A DNA stretch of 64,000 bases from Paeniglutamicibacter psychrophenolicus (GTDB lineage: Bacteria > Actinomycetota > Actinomycetes > Actinomycetales > Micrococcaceae). The notes beneath the pieces were generated by a model. That model did not search any database. It saw only the letters and a list, made by a program, of their open reading frames with translations, and was not told the origin of the DNA. This document shows positions 35,508 to 46,413 of the stretch, in pieces. Made by a program: the position numbers and the translations under genes. The DNA lies in assembly GCF_030812255.1 (NCBI RefSeq), contig NZ_JAUSSH010000020.1, positions 1 through 64,000 of the forward strand, read 5' to 3'. Numbering within the stretch: the stretch's first letter is position 1; each line of letters begins with the position of its first letter.

Positions 35508-36299
35508 ATGCATTTGCGCCTGAGTGAACTTCGCCCGCACCTGGTTTCGAGCCGGATCTTCCTGATGGGTCCCGGGGCCAAGACCATCGAGACGACCGGG
35601 GCCAGCTACGGCGAGGACAGCCTGATCAAGTTCACCCCTGACCTGAGATTGGAGCCCTACGCCACCTATTGGGCGGGAAGCGGCCGGCATCTGGTGGGCC
35701 TGGGCTCCTTCTCCTACACCCACTCGCGGCTGCCGCTGTCGACGCAGGTGGGCCGCTACAGCTCCATCGCCAAGGGCGTGAAGGTCATGGGGGCGATGCA
35801 TCCGCACGAATGGGCCTCCACCAGCCCGGTCTTCTACAACCGCCGGCTCATGATGGAAACCTTCGAGCGTGACCGGGGAGAGACTCCCGCCTACCGGGAG
35901 TTCGACTATGCACCCGACCCCGTGGTGGTCGGCAATGACGTGTGGATCGGCGAAGACGTCAAGCTGGGCCATGGCGTGCACATCGGCGACGGGGCAGTGG
36001 TTGCCTCCAACTCGGTGGTCACCCGCGATGTGCCGCCCTACGCGGTGGTCGGCGGGGTGCCCGCCAAGATCATTCGGCAACGCTTCGACGAGGGCACCGT
36101 GAATGAGCTGCGGCGCAGCGCCTGGTGGGACTATTCGCCGACCGCGTTGAACCAGCTTGACGTCAGGGATCCGGGGGAGTTTGCCCGCGGTGCCATCGGC
36201 CTTATCGAGGCCGGGGCGATCGAGCCCTACCGCCCTGCGGTCCTCACTGGCCGCGATCTGGCTGCGGCTGTCGCCGGAGTCGGCAGCAACACGGCCTGA
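35508..36299 (+). CDS. hexapeptide (CatB-type) acetyltransferase
   Basis: The 263-residue enzyme is a left-handed beta-helix O-acetyltransferase of the CatB/xenobiotic group. The catalytic His region [10 protein letters not shown] is followed by hexad repeats ([20 protein letters not shown], then [13 protein letters not shown]) and the usual [11 protein letters not shown] closing motif. Possible acceptors are sugars or antibiotics. TAGGGT at 35496-35501 lies six bases before the ATG, so the mRNA may be leaderless. Confidence 0.88.
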   Translation: MHLRLSELRPHLVSSRIFLMGPGAKTIETTGASYGEDSLIKFTPDLRLEPYATYWAGSGRHLVGLGSFSYTHSRLPLSTQVGRYSSIAKGVKVMGAMHPHEWASTSPVFYNRRLMMETFERDRGETPAYREFDYAPDPVVVGNDVWIGEDVKLGHGVHIGDGAVVASNSVVTRDVPPYAVVGGVPAKIIRQRFDEGTVNELRRSAWWDYSPTALNQLDVRDPGEFARGAIGLIEAGAIEPYRPAVLTGRDLAAAVAGVGSNTA

Positions 36300-36407
36300 G
36301 GCAACCGGGAGCGCGTTGTCCCTGCGGCAAGCCACCTTGCCGGTGTCGAGACGGCGTCGAATAGCCCGTGCAGCAGTCGGCACCATCGCTCCGGAAGCCA
36401 ACCGGTG

Positions 36408-37682
36408 CTACGGCGTCGTCCGGGCCGTGCCGTTCGGTGCCTCGAGGACCAGGTGCCCGACCTCGGTCCGGTTTCCCCTGCCGGTGCGCACCGCGGTGGC
36501 ACCGCTGCCGTGGGCAACGACCTTGCCGCGCACCGACAGCGTGTCCACCGGTCCCTCCAGATCCACCGTGGCCACGCCGTCGCCGGTGGTGACGATGTCC
36601 CCGCCCACGCTCACGGTTCCGATGTGGCCCGAGGGCTTCACGCTCAACGCGATCGCCGACAGTGGCATCAGCACTCCCTTGACCAGGGACTCGCCGGTGC
36701 CGCCGGAGGTGGACAGATTGCCGGTGATGGTGAGTTTCGGCAGCTCGCGGCTGACCTGCACGCCCACCGATCTGTCGCCGGTGGTGGTGATGGATTCAAA
36801 ACCGGCCTCGTTCAGCGATCCGTCATAGACATTGAATCCTCGGGCCCCGAGCCCGGTGGTCATGATCGGCGCCTGGATCGACAGCACATCGATGTCGCCG
36901 AAGTTCACGAATCCGATGCCGCTGGGTCCGTGCGAGGTGACAGCGGCCTTGGCAGTCAAGTTCGTGACCCGGCCCCAGTTGTCCAGGACCATGTCGTTTT
37001 GCCCGTACGTGGTGGTGGTGCCCAGGTTCAGGGCCCGTTCGGCGCGGGCGCCGCTGATGATGAACACGCCGCCCGAGATCAGGTCCGGGGTGCCCGGTGC
37101 GATCCCGCCGTCCGAGAAGACGTCTCCGGTGCTGAGCAGCTCCAGCTCGACCGTTCCGCCATCTGCCGTGCCCGCGGTGTCCCCGTGGCCACCGACAAAG
37201 ACTCCGCCGCCGCGCACCGGGGAAGCGGCGGAACCCACTGAGATGTTTTCCAGCCTGGCCGACAGCGTGACGGCGGGATCGGGCTGCCGGTTCCACAGGG
37301 TGAAGGCGCCCTGCATGGCCTCGACACCGAACCCGGTGGGCCGGGCGCTCCGGCCGTGGATGTTGCCCGCCGCGCTGAGGTAGACCTGCCCGTGGGTGGT
37401 GACGTTGCGCAGGCGCAGCGTGCCGATGTCGGACACGGCGGGGTCGTTGTAGATCGCCAGCTCGTGGGTGGAGGTGCGCACGGTGAGATCCGAGATGGTG
37501 TTGTCGCTGGTCAGTTTCAGGCCCTTGGCGCCGAAGACCAGCCCGCCGCCGCGCAGGGCGACCCCCGGCGGCAGGGTGAGTGACGGCATGCCCCGCAGCG
37601 TCCCGGTGATCTCTATGTCGCTGGCGCCGGAAGCCAAGGCCTCGTTGAGTTGGGCAACGCTTGCTACCTTTGTGGAGGACAT
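36408..37682 (-). CDS. right-handed beta-helix repeat protein
   Basis: This 424-residue protein is built of short beta-strand repeats (for example VRTSTHELAIYNDPAVSDIG and VGGDIVTTGDGVATVDLEGP), rich in Thr, Gly and Val, as in pectate-lyase-like parallel beta-helices. No signal peptide, catalytic triad or anchor is seen, so it is probably cytoplasmic or exported by an unknown route. GGAAGGTGG lies seven bases before the ATG at 37682; 165 additional codons of the open frame are not repeat-like and are excluded. No enzymatic role can be given. Confidence 0.75.
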   Translation of the reverse strand: MSSTKVASVAQLNEALASGASDIEITGTLRGMPSLTLPPGVALRGGGLVFGAKGLKLTSDNTISDLTVRTSTHELAIYNDPAVSDIGTLRLRNVTTHGQVYLSAAGNIHGRSARPTGFGVEAMQGAFTLWNRQPDPAVTLSARLENISVGSAASPVRGGGVFVGGHGDTAGTADGGTVELELLSTGDVFSDGGIAPGTPDLISGGVFIISGARAERALNLGTTTTYGQNDMVLDNWGRVTNLTAKAAVTSHGPSGIGFVNFGDIDVLSIQAPIMTTGLGARGFNVYDGSLNEAGFESITTTGDRSVGVQVSRELPKLTITGNLSTSGGTGESLVKGVLMPLSAIALSVKPSGHIGTVSVGGDIVTTGDGVATVDLEGPVDTLSVRGKVVAHGSGATAVRTGRGNRTEVGHLVLEAPNGTARTTP

Positions 37683-37900
37683 GGGGGGCCACCTTCCGAT
37701 TCGGAACGGATCATTGGTTCTGCGGCATCCGGGTGGACGGCCCGTTTGCATCGTACGCCGACAACCAAGACCAGGGAATCGGCCGTGGACATGGGGATTT
37801 TCCCAACCGGGGCGAAATCGCCGGGTTGCCAACAAGGCTGTTGTCCACAGCGTGTCGTCCGCACTTGTCGCCGGTGGTGGCTCGTACCTACGGTGGATGG

Positions 37901-38583
37901 ATGAAGAGCAATAAGCGCAGGCGGCGGAGGGCCACGAACACGCGTGCTGGAATCGGGAAGGCGCCCAAGGGCCCATCGATTGTTCCTCCTCGGTCGACTT
38001 CGCTGGTGGAAACGCAGGTTGCGCCCCTGCAACCGGGCACGCGCATGGCACGGTGGAGCCGGTGCTTCTGCGTCCGTCACATGAGTGCCGAGCAGCGATC
38101 CACGGTGCTGGCGTGGTCGTTGGTGGGGATTGCCGGGGTACTGGTCGTTCTCGGGCTCGTTGCATTCGGCGGCACACTGATTGATGCCGGCAAACGGTTT
38201 GTCATGGACCCGATTGCTGGCTGGGTGCTGTCGATCCCCGCGCATTTGGTGACTCCGATGGTGGCGGCAGGTGCCGCGCTGATTGCTTTTTTGGCTCTGC
38301 GGCAGAAGCGTGCAGCCGACGCCAGGACCGAATGGTGGAAGCGAACGCAGTTGGGCTGGACCAGTTGGCGTCCGAGAACGACTTGTTGGTAATGGTGGGG
38401 ACGGGCATGCTGCGACATCTCAGGGATGAGCACGAACGACAAAGATGGTTCCGCGCGAGGATCGTCGATGCCAGCGATCTGAAGCTGTTCAACAAGGTAG
38501 CCGAGCCATTGCTGAGACAACCGGCAATCACACGTAGCATGGATACTACGAGAGAGGCCAACGAAAATGACGAAGAATCATGA
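37901..38583 (+). pseudogene. small membrane protein, frameshifted
   Basis: The first frame (37901-38392) gives a basic head (KSNKRRRRRATNTRAG), two transmembrane helices (STVLAWSLVGIAGVLVVLGL and a second near 125) and DARTEWWKRTQ. The frame then breaks near 38355. The natural continuation DQLASENDLLVMVGTGMLRH runs in the next frame to a stop at 38583. One missing base explains it; no slippery heptamer is visible. GC is lower than in the neighbours, hinting at transfer. Its 3' end overlaps a short gene at 38567. Confidence 0.65.
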
Positions 38584-38734
38584 GGCTGAACAGCCACACA
38601 GATATCTGAGCCCCGAGACCATTAGCGAACTGCAGCAGCTCGTGGATGACGTCAACGAGTCTCTCGAACGCGACCGGAACCGATTGTCGCAAAGAATACT
38701 TCGCGTGCTTTTTCCAAGTCGCAACAACAGGTAG
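38567..38734 (+). CDS. 55-residue protein overlapping the preceding gene
   Basis: A short frame begins ATG at 38567, 17 bases before the end of the previous gene, and encodes 55 residues: TKNHEAEQPHRYLSPETISE, then LQQLVDDVNESLERDRNRLS and a basic tail. The middle is a confident amphipathic helix, possibly a coiled coil. Overlap with the upstream gene suggests they form an operon. No family is recognised. Confidence 0.55.
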   Translation: MTKNHEAEQPHRYLSPETISELQQLVDDVNESLERDRNRLSQRILRVLFPSRNNR

Positions 38735-38828
38735 ATCCCGTTCGTTTTCCCGGCCCGCCCGTCCACGAACACTTCACGACCGTGACGGCCATGAGTGGCT
38801 CATGCAGGTCGCACCTCCGGTCGCCGGT

Positions 38829-38974
38829 TCACCCAAACACTGGTGGGTCCTCCGGCGCCAGCATCTGGCCGCTGCAGGCACGATCCCGATCGTTGCCGGC
38901 AGCGGGCCGATCATTTCCCTGCCGGCATGGATATTCAACGGCATGCTGGCGCTGGGGGTGATCCCGTTTCCGCG
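38829..38974 (-). pseudogene. C-terminal fragment of a diacylglycerol-kinase-family gene
   Basis: The minus strand reads ITPSASMPLNIHAGREMIGP, then PLPATIGIVPAA, and after a frameshift QMLAPEDPPVFG and a stop. The intact lipid kinase at 46414-47316 ends ITINASKPLNIYADGENVGP, PLPATISIAPAA and VLVPADSPVFG. About 45 residues remain, so this is a decayed paralogue tail. Confidence 0.75.
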
Positions 38975-39098
38975 GCCAAGGGCAATGCCGGGCCGGCGCA
39001 CGGGTGCCGCCGAACCCAGAACCGCACCGTAACCTTTCTGCACGCTGTGCGCCGGCGACCAAACCGTGGAATCCAGTCGGTTTTCCCGGGCGCTTTGT

Positions 39099-40121
39099 TC
39101 AGGCGGGATGCCGTGATGCCTGGGGTGACGGTGCGCTGTCGCGCCTCAGGCGCGCCAAGCCTTCGGCGCGTGTCACCGGCGGCCGGTAGCCCAGCACGTC
39201 CCGAGCCAACTGGTCCGACACCAGGAAATCCCGGGCGTTAAGTTCGACCACCAACCGGTCCAGGGGCGGGGGACCGGGCTTGCGTGCCAATGCCCACAAG
39301 CCGCCCAACACCGAGGCCAGGAACTTGGCAACCGGCGCAGGGATGCTTGCCGGTGGAAGCCCAAGGCCCTGCGTGGCGACCAACCCGCCGAGAAAATCCC
39401 TGATGGGTAGGGCATCCTCGTCGAACACATAATAGGCATCCCCACCATGTCCATGGTGCAAGGCCAGCAGCAGGGCCGAAACGACATTGTCGACATGCGA
39501 AGTGACAATGCGATGGCGACCTGCGTCAACCATCCGCATCCTGCCGCTGCGGATCGCCGAGCAGATGCCCTGCAGCTGGGGATCCCCGGGGGCACCCCAG
39601 ATCCAGGCGGGGCGGATCACCGTGGTCGCGAAGCGTTCGGTGGCCGCCGCCCGGACCGCCCGGTCGGCCAGGGTCTTGGTCGTGATGTATCCCGAGAAAC
39701 GCGACTCGTGAAGCGGCCAGGTTTCGTCGGCTCCGTCGACGGGGCGACCGCCGAGCAGGCACATCGCCGCCCCAACATGGATGAACCGTCCGGCACCGGC
39801 CAACATCGATGCGCGAAGCAGGCTCCGGGTTCCTTCCAGGTTGTCCCGGACATAGTCGTGCTTTGCGCCGTCGCCGCCGGTGGCCGCGGCACAGTGGATG
39901 ACGGCATCGCATCCGACCAATCCCGCCAGCAGGGCCCCTTCGTCGTGGAGGTCCCCGGCGCAGGGCAGGGCACCCAGTGCCGCGACCTTGTTGCCGGCGG
40001 CCTCGCTGCGGGCCAGTGCGTGCACCGGGTACCCTTCCGCGACCAGGGCGGTGACGACCCGGGAGCCGAGCATTCCCGAACCGCCCGTGACAAAGATCGG
40101 GGCACCGGCCTGGTTGTTCAT
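39099..40121 (-). CDS. NAD-dependent epimerase/dehydratase
   Basis: This 340-residue extended short-chain dehydrogenase has the Rossmann motif FVTGGSGMLGSRVVTALV and the catalytic Tyr-Lys in SGYITTKTLADRAV. The conserved VIRPAWIWGAPGDPQLQG lies in the substrate half. The family interconverts nucleotide sugars or reduces steroid-like and lignin-derived substrates; which applies here is unknown. The ATG at 40121 overlaps the cupin stop (ATGA). Confidence 0.87.
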   Translation of the reverse strand: MNNQAGAPIFVTGGSGMLGSRVVTALVAEGYPVHALARSEAAGNKVAALGALPCAGDLHDEGALLAGLVGCDAVIHCAAATGGDGAKHDYVRDNLEGTRSLLRASMLAGAGRFIHVGAAMCLLGGRPVDGADETWPLHESRFSGYITTKTLADRAVRAAATERFATTVIRPAWIWGAPGDPQLQGICSAIRSGRMRMVDAGRHRIVTSHVDNVVSALLLALHHGHGGDAYYVFDEDALPIRDFLGGLVATQGLGLPPASIPAPVAKFLASVLGGLWALARKPGPPPLDRLVVELNARDFLVSDQLARDVLGYRPPVTRAEGLARLRRDSAPSPQASRHPA

Positions 40122-40633
40122 GTCGCCACCAGCCCTGCGCCGTATCGGGCTTGAAGGTCCTTGGCCATGTCCCAGTGCATCAACAGCCCGTATTTGGCGG
40201 CCAGCGCGTCGAATGCGGCGAAGAATCCGGGGCTGTTTTCCGGGTGGGTGGAAAAGACAACGCCCAGTTCGTCGTAGTAGCGCTGGAAAGTCGCCGGCGT
40301 GTGCATTTCCATGGCCCGGGCCGGTTCCGTGGAGGAGTTCCAAAAGGCGTGGGGGATCCCGCGGGGCTTGGGGATGTAGCTTCCGGCGCCATGGGTGCTT
40401 ACGCGCTCGCCGACCAGGAAGGTCAAGGTGCCCTCGAGGATGTAGGTGCACTCATCCTCCCGGGTGTGGGTGTGCGGGTGAACAAAGGCACCGGGAGTCA
40501 GTATTCCCTCCATGACCAGCAGCAGGCCGCCGAGATCGGGATAATTGACCTTGTGGACCATGTTCAATGCCGGGACGGGTTCACCGTCGGAGGGTGCCAC
40601 CGGCGTGGGGATTTCGAATGGTTGGGTTTTCAT
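40118..40633 (-). CDS. cupin domain protein
   Basis: This 171-residue protein carries one cupin barrel. The two motifs are GAFVHPHTHTREDECTYILE (metal-binding His and Glu) and GIPHAFWNSSTEPARAMEM. It could be a dioxygenase, isomerase or ligand sensor. The ATG at 40633 is preferred over ATG 40642 because GGGAG lies nine bases upstream of it but almost touches the earlier one. It is first in an operon with the epimerase and faces a TetR gene across a palindrome-rich promoter. Confidence 0.87.
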   Translation of the reverse strand: MKTQPFEIPTPVAPSDGEPVPALNMVHKVNYPDLGGLLLVMEGILTPGAFVHPHTHTREDECTYILEGTLTFLVGERVSTHGAGSYIPKPRGIPHAFWNSSTEPARAMEMHTPATFQRYYDELGVVFSTHPENSPGFFAAFDALAAKYGLLMHWDMAKDLQARYGAGLVAT

Positions 40634-40650
40634 GGTTGACATCTCCCAGG

Positions 40651-40688
40651 TAGTTCACTAGAACTATCACTAGTGAAGCTACTAGTAG
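40651..40688. promoter_or_regulatory. palindrome cluster, TetR operator
   Basis: Three overlapping perfect palindromes lie here: TAGTTC-N4-GAACTA (40651-40666), TTCACTAG-N8-CTAGTGAA (40654-40677, with CACTAGTG inside) and CTACTAGTAG (40679-40688). All share ACTAG cores. They sit in the 103-base gap between the cupin operon and the TetR gene and are the likely repressor sites for both. Confidence 0.8.
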
Positions 40689-40736
40689 AATGATCCTGAA
40701 GCGGCGTTGAGTCAAGAGGTGGGCGGAGGAAATTTC

Positions 40737-41357
40737 ATGGCATCTCGCATGAATCGGGCGCAGTCCGCGCTGGCCACCCGGCAGCGAATGCTGGGCGCAG
40801 CCTACGACTTGATCGTGGCCTCCGGATACCACAACACCACCATGGCCGAGATTGCCGAGCGGGCCGGTGTGGCGGTGCAGACGCTGTATTTCTCCTTTGG
40901 ATCCAAGCAGAGCATGCTGCAGCACGTGTACGAGCATGCCGTCTATGGCGTGAGCGGTTCGCTTCCCCCGGAGCAGCAGGACTGGTTCAGGGATTTGGGG
41001 CGCACCGGGACCCTGGGCGCGGCGCTCGAAACCATGGTGGAAAACACCGCGACCGTCCTGGCCCGGACCGCCCCGCTTGACGAGTTCGTGCGGGCGGCCG
41101 CCTCGGACCCGGAGGCGGCGAAGGTGCGTCGGACCAATGAAGCACTGCGCCGCACCGCGTGGAGCGGGATGTTGCGCAAGCTTGAGCCGCTGGGGACCCT
41201 GGCCGAAGGACTCGACCACGAACGGGCCACCGACATCATGATGGTCCTCATGAGCCCCACGACGTACCAGAGCTTCGTGGCAGAGTACGGGTGGACGCCG
41301 GGGCAGTGGCGCTCCTGGTGCGTGGCGACATTGGCCCACCAGCTGTTTCGCCCGTAG
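40737..41357 (+). CDS. TetR family regulator
   Basis: The 206-residue protein has a TetR helix-turn-helix (TTMAEIAERAGVAVQTLYFS) near residue 35-55 and an all-helical ligand domain. AGGAAATTTC precedes the ATG at 40737; an earlier ATG at 40707 has no ribosome site. It is divergent from the cupin-epimerase operon and most likely represses it through the palindromes between them. Confidence 0.92.
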   Translation: MASRMNRAQSALATRQRMLGAAYDLIVASGYHNTTMAEIAERAGVAVQTLYFSFGSKQSMLQHVYEHAVYGVSGSLPPEQQDWFRDLGRTGTLGAALETMVENTATVLARTAPLDEFVRAAASDPEAAKVRRTNEALRRTAWSGMLRKLEPLGTLAEGLDHERATDIMMVLMSPTTYQSFVAEYGWTPGQWRSWCVATLAHQLFRP

Positions 41358-41454
41358 GGGGTTCCGTCGCGCTCAAAGGGGCTCCGGGATTCGCATCCCA
41401 AGACGCAGCTTGCCGGAATGTGTTGGCGTTCCTGATCAAGCGATGCGTGTGGGT

Positions 41455-41889
41455 CTAGCGGGAGTCGAGAAGGCGGTGCTTGAGTTCCTTGATGCGTGCG
41501 TGGATGTCATTAGCGATAAGTTCCATGCGTTCCCGGCCTTCGATCCCGCGCAGGGACGGCTCGTCGGTTTCCCAGACCTCGATCTGGACGCCGTCAATGG
41601 CCGGAACGTTGGCCTCGGTGCCCAGCACCACGACGTGCCCGGCGGCCCGCATGTTTTCCTCGGTCAACGCCTTGGGCTTTTCATTGCCGATGTCGACGCC
41701 GATCTCCAGCAGGACCTCGGCCGAGAGCGGGTTGATGGCCGTTCCGGGCTTGGTGCCGGCCGAGGTGACGGTGATGTGGTCGCCGGCCTCGAGTTTCATG
41801 AGGCCGGCGGCCATCTGGGATTTTCCGCCGTTCTTGACGCACACAAACAGGACGGCGGGACGCCCGGGCTGCGAAGGCTCGAAGCTCAT
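41455..41889 (-). CDS. arsC: arsenate reductase, single-Cys LMW-phosphatase type
   Basis: This 144-residue enzyme has the phosphatase-like P-loop VLFVCVKNGGKSQMAAGL with nucleophile Cys17. It has no second Cys pair (GTEANVP where the other copy has GCGDTCP). Single-Cys actinobacterial ArsC enzymes are known to use mycothiol and mycoredoxin to reduce arsenate, and that mechanism fits here by inference. The Lys in GGKSQ replaces the usual Arg. The ATG at 41889 overlaps the arsR stop (ATGA). Confidence 0.88.
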   Translation of the reverse strand: MSFEPSQPGRPAVLFVCVKNGGKSQMAAGLMKLEAGDHITVTSAGTKPGTAINPLSAEVLLEIGVDIGNEKPKALTEENMRAAGHVVVLGTEANVPAIDGVQIEVWETDEPSLRGIEGRERMELIANDIHARIKELKHRLLDSR

Positions 41890-42278
41890 CGGCTGGCCTT
41901 CGGGCTGAGCGTTGCCGCCAGCGAGTCCAGCGCGCCGGGGACCAACGAGTAGTACGCCCAGACGCCGCGCTTTTCGCGGGTCAGCAGCCCGGCCTCCACC
42001 ATGATCTTCAGGTGGTGGGAGACCGTGGGTTGGCCCAGGTTCAGCGGCTCTGACAAGTCGCAGACACAGGTCTCGGCCTCCGGCGAGGAGGAAACAATCG
42101 AGAGGATGCGCAGCCGGTTGGGGTCGGCGAGCGCCTTGAAGCGCGCCGCCAGGGCCTCGGCCTCGCCGGCGAGCAGGGACTCCTGCCCGTGGGAGGGAAC
42201 GCAGCACGGGGCTTCGGATTCCTGGACGGGAACCACGGGGGATTCCCGACGGACTGGGGTGGCAACCGGTGTGGGCAT
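41886..42278 (-). CDS. arsR: ArsR family arsenic-responsive repressor
   Basis: The 130-residue winged-helix repressor contains the As(III) site ETCVCDLSEPLNLGQPTVSH at the start of the recognition helix, and a further Cys pair in the N-terminal arm (EAPCCVPSH). GLLTREKRGVWAYYSLVPG forms the wing. It should repress both its own operon with arsC and the divergent ACR3 operon through the palindromes at 42324-42370. Confidence 0.92.
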   Translation of the reverse strand: MPTPVATPVRRESPVVPVQESEAPCCVPSHGQESLLAGEAEALAARFKALADPNRLRILSIVSSSPEAETCVCDLSEPLNLGQPTVSHHLKIMVEAGLLTREKRGVWAYYSLVPGALDSLAATLSPKASR

Positions 42279-42323
42279 GTGCCTTGCCTCGCTTTCCTTC
42301 GGCTCCCGGACGGGAGATTGACA

Positions 42324-42370
42324 ATCGTCGATATATGCAACGATACTCGATACATCGACACTCGTCGATG
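42324..42370. promoter_or_regulatory. ArsR operator region
   Basis: CATCGAC-N4-GTCGATG (42353-42370) is a perfect inverted repeat just before the ACR3 start. ATCGT-N11-ACGAT (42324-42344) is a second one. Both have the ATCG/CGAT character of ArsR sites and lie between the divergent ars operons. Confidence 0.7.
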
Positions 42371-42395
42371 CCTAGCCTTTTGGAGTGAACCCGAC

Positions 42396-43487
42396 GTGAC
42401 ACCTAGCGCCCCGCCCGCCGAAACCCGGCACCTGACCGCCAAGCTCTCCACCCTGGACCGCTACCTGGCCGTCTGGATCCTGGCGGCCATGGCCCTCGGG
42501 CTGGTGTTGGGTCGGCTCATTCCCTCGCTGGGCGCGGCCCTTGACTCCATCCAGGTCGCCGGCATCTCCCTGCCCATCGCCGTCGGGCTGCTGGTGATGA
42601 TGTACCCGGTGCTCGCCAAGGTCCGCTACAACGAGACCGGTGCCGTGCTGAGCGACAAAAAGCTCATGGTCACCTCCCTGGTGATCAACTGGGTGCTGGC
42701 CCCCGCCTTCATGTTCGTGCTGGCCTGGATCTTCCTGGCCGACCTGCCCGAATACCGCACCGGGCTGATCATCGTCGGGCTCGCCCGCTGCATCGCCATG
42801 GTCTTCATCTGGAACGACCTGGCCTGCGGGGACCGTGAGGCCGCCGCCGTGCTGGTCGCCATCAACTCCGTCTTCCAGGTCTTCGCCTTTGGCGCCCTGG
42901 GCTGGTTCTACCTGCAGCTGCTCCCGTCCTGGCTTGGGCTGCCCACCACCAGCGCCGAATTCTCCATTTGGACCATCACGCTCTCGGTCCTCGTGTTCCT
43001 GGGCATCCCGCTGGTGGCCGGCTACCTCACCCGGACCTTCGGCGAGAAGGCCAAGGGCCGGGAATGGTACGAGGACAGGTTCCTGCCCAGGATCGGCCCC
43101 TGGGCGCTCTACGGCCTGCTGTTCACCATCGTGCTGCTCTTTGCCCTGCAGGGGGACAACATCATCGCCAAGCCGCTGGACGTCATGCGCATCGCGTTGC
43201 CGCTGCTGGTCTACTTCCTGGTGGTCTTCGGCGCCTCGATGCTCATCGGCCGCGCCCTGCGCATGGGCTATGCCCGCACCACCACCCTGGCGTTCACCGC
43301 GGCCAGCAACAACTTCGAGCTGGCCATCGCGGTGGCCATCGCGACCTTCGGGGTCACCAGCGGCCAGGCCCTGGCCGGGGTCGTAGGCCCGCTGATCGAG
43401 GTGCCGCTGCTGGTGGCCCTGGTCTACGTCGCGCTCTGGTCCCGAAAGTTCTTCCCCTCCGTCAACCCCGCAAAGGCGCAAGCATGA
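42396..43487 (+). CDS. ACR3-type arsenite efflux transporter
   Basis: This 363-residue, ten-helix carrier exports arsenite. The ACR3 signatures are VGLARCIAMVFIWNDLACGD (with the transport Cys) and ASNNFELAIAVAIATFG. It starts with GTG at 42396 (TPSAPPAETRHL); TGGAG lies 12 bases upstream, slightly far. It is the first gene of an operon continuing with arsC and the flavoprotein; the arsC ATG overlaps its stop. Confidence 0.94.
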   Translation: MTPSAPPAETRHLTAKLSTLDRYLAVWILAAMALGLVLGRLIPSLGAALDSIQVAGISLPIAVGLLVMMYPVLAKVRYNETGAVLSDKKLMVTSLVINWVLAPAFMFVLAWIFLADLPEYRTGLIIVGLARCIAMVFIWNDLACGDREAAAVLVAINSVFQVFAFGALGWFYLQLLPSWLGLPTTSAEFSIWTITLSVLVFLGIPLVAGYLTRTFGEKAKGREWYEDRFLPRIGPWALYGLLFTIVLLFALQGDNIIAKPLDVMRIALPLLVYFLVVFGASMLIGRALRMGYARTTTLAFTAASNNFELAIAVAIATFGVTSGQALAGVVGPLIEVPLLVALVYVALWSRKFFPSVNPAKAQA

Positions 43488-43900
43488 ACACCGCCACCAA
43501 GCCCTCCGTCCTGTTCGTTTGCGTGCACAACGCCGGACGCTCCCAAATGGCCGCCGCCTTCCTGGCCAACCTCTCGGCCGGGCAGATCGAGGTCCGCTCC
43601 GCCGGCTCCGCCCCGGCGGACACCGTGAACCCTGCCGCCGTCGCGGCCATGGGCGAGGTGGGCATCGACATGGCGGGCGAAACCCCCAAGATCCTCACCA
43701 CCGAGGCCGTGAAGGAATCGGACGTGGTCATCACCATGGGCTGCGGGGACACCTGCCCGATCTTCCCGGGCAAGCGCTACGAGGACTGGGTGCTGGAGGA
43801 TCCCGCGGGCCAGGGCGTTGAGGCCGTGCGCCCGATCCGCGACGAGATCCGCGCGCGCATCGAAACCCTGATCTCCGAACTGCTGCCCGCCGCCAGGTAA
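43484..43900 (+). CDS. arsC: arsenate reductase, LMW-phosphatase type, second copy
   Basis: This 138-residue ArsC has the P-loop LFVCVHNAGRSQMAAAF with nucleophile Cys13 and keeps Cys87 and Cys91 in MGCGDTCP. That is the second redox pair usual in thioredoxin- or mycothiol-linked ArsC proteins. It differs clearly from the single-Cys copy at 41455, so the locus holds two reductase types. ATGA overlap couples it to the ACR3 transporter. Confidence 0.92.
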   Translation: MNTATKPSVLFVCVHNAGRSQMAAAFLANLSAGQIEVRSAGSAPADTVNPAAVAAMGEVGIDMAGETPKILTTEAVKESDVVITMGCGDTCPIFPGKRYEDWVLEDPAGQGVEAVRPIRDEIRARIETLISELLPAAR

Positions 43901-43931
43901 GAAACCCCTCGACCCCCAGGACCGGAAGACC

Positions 43932-46395
<2,464 letters not shown>

Positions 46396-46413
46396 GAGGG
46401 CCCCGGCGGCGGG

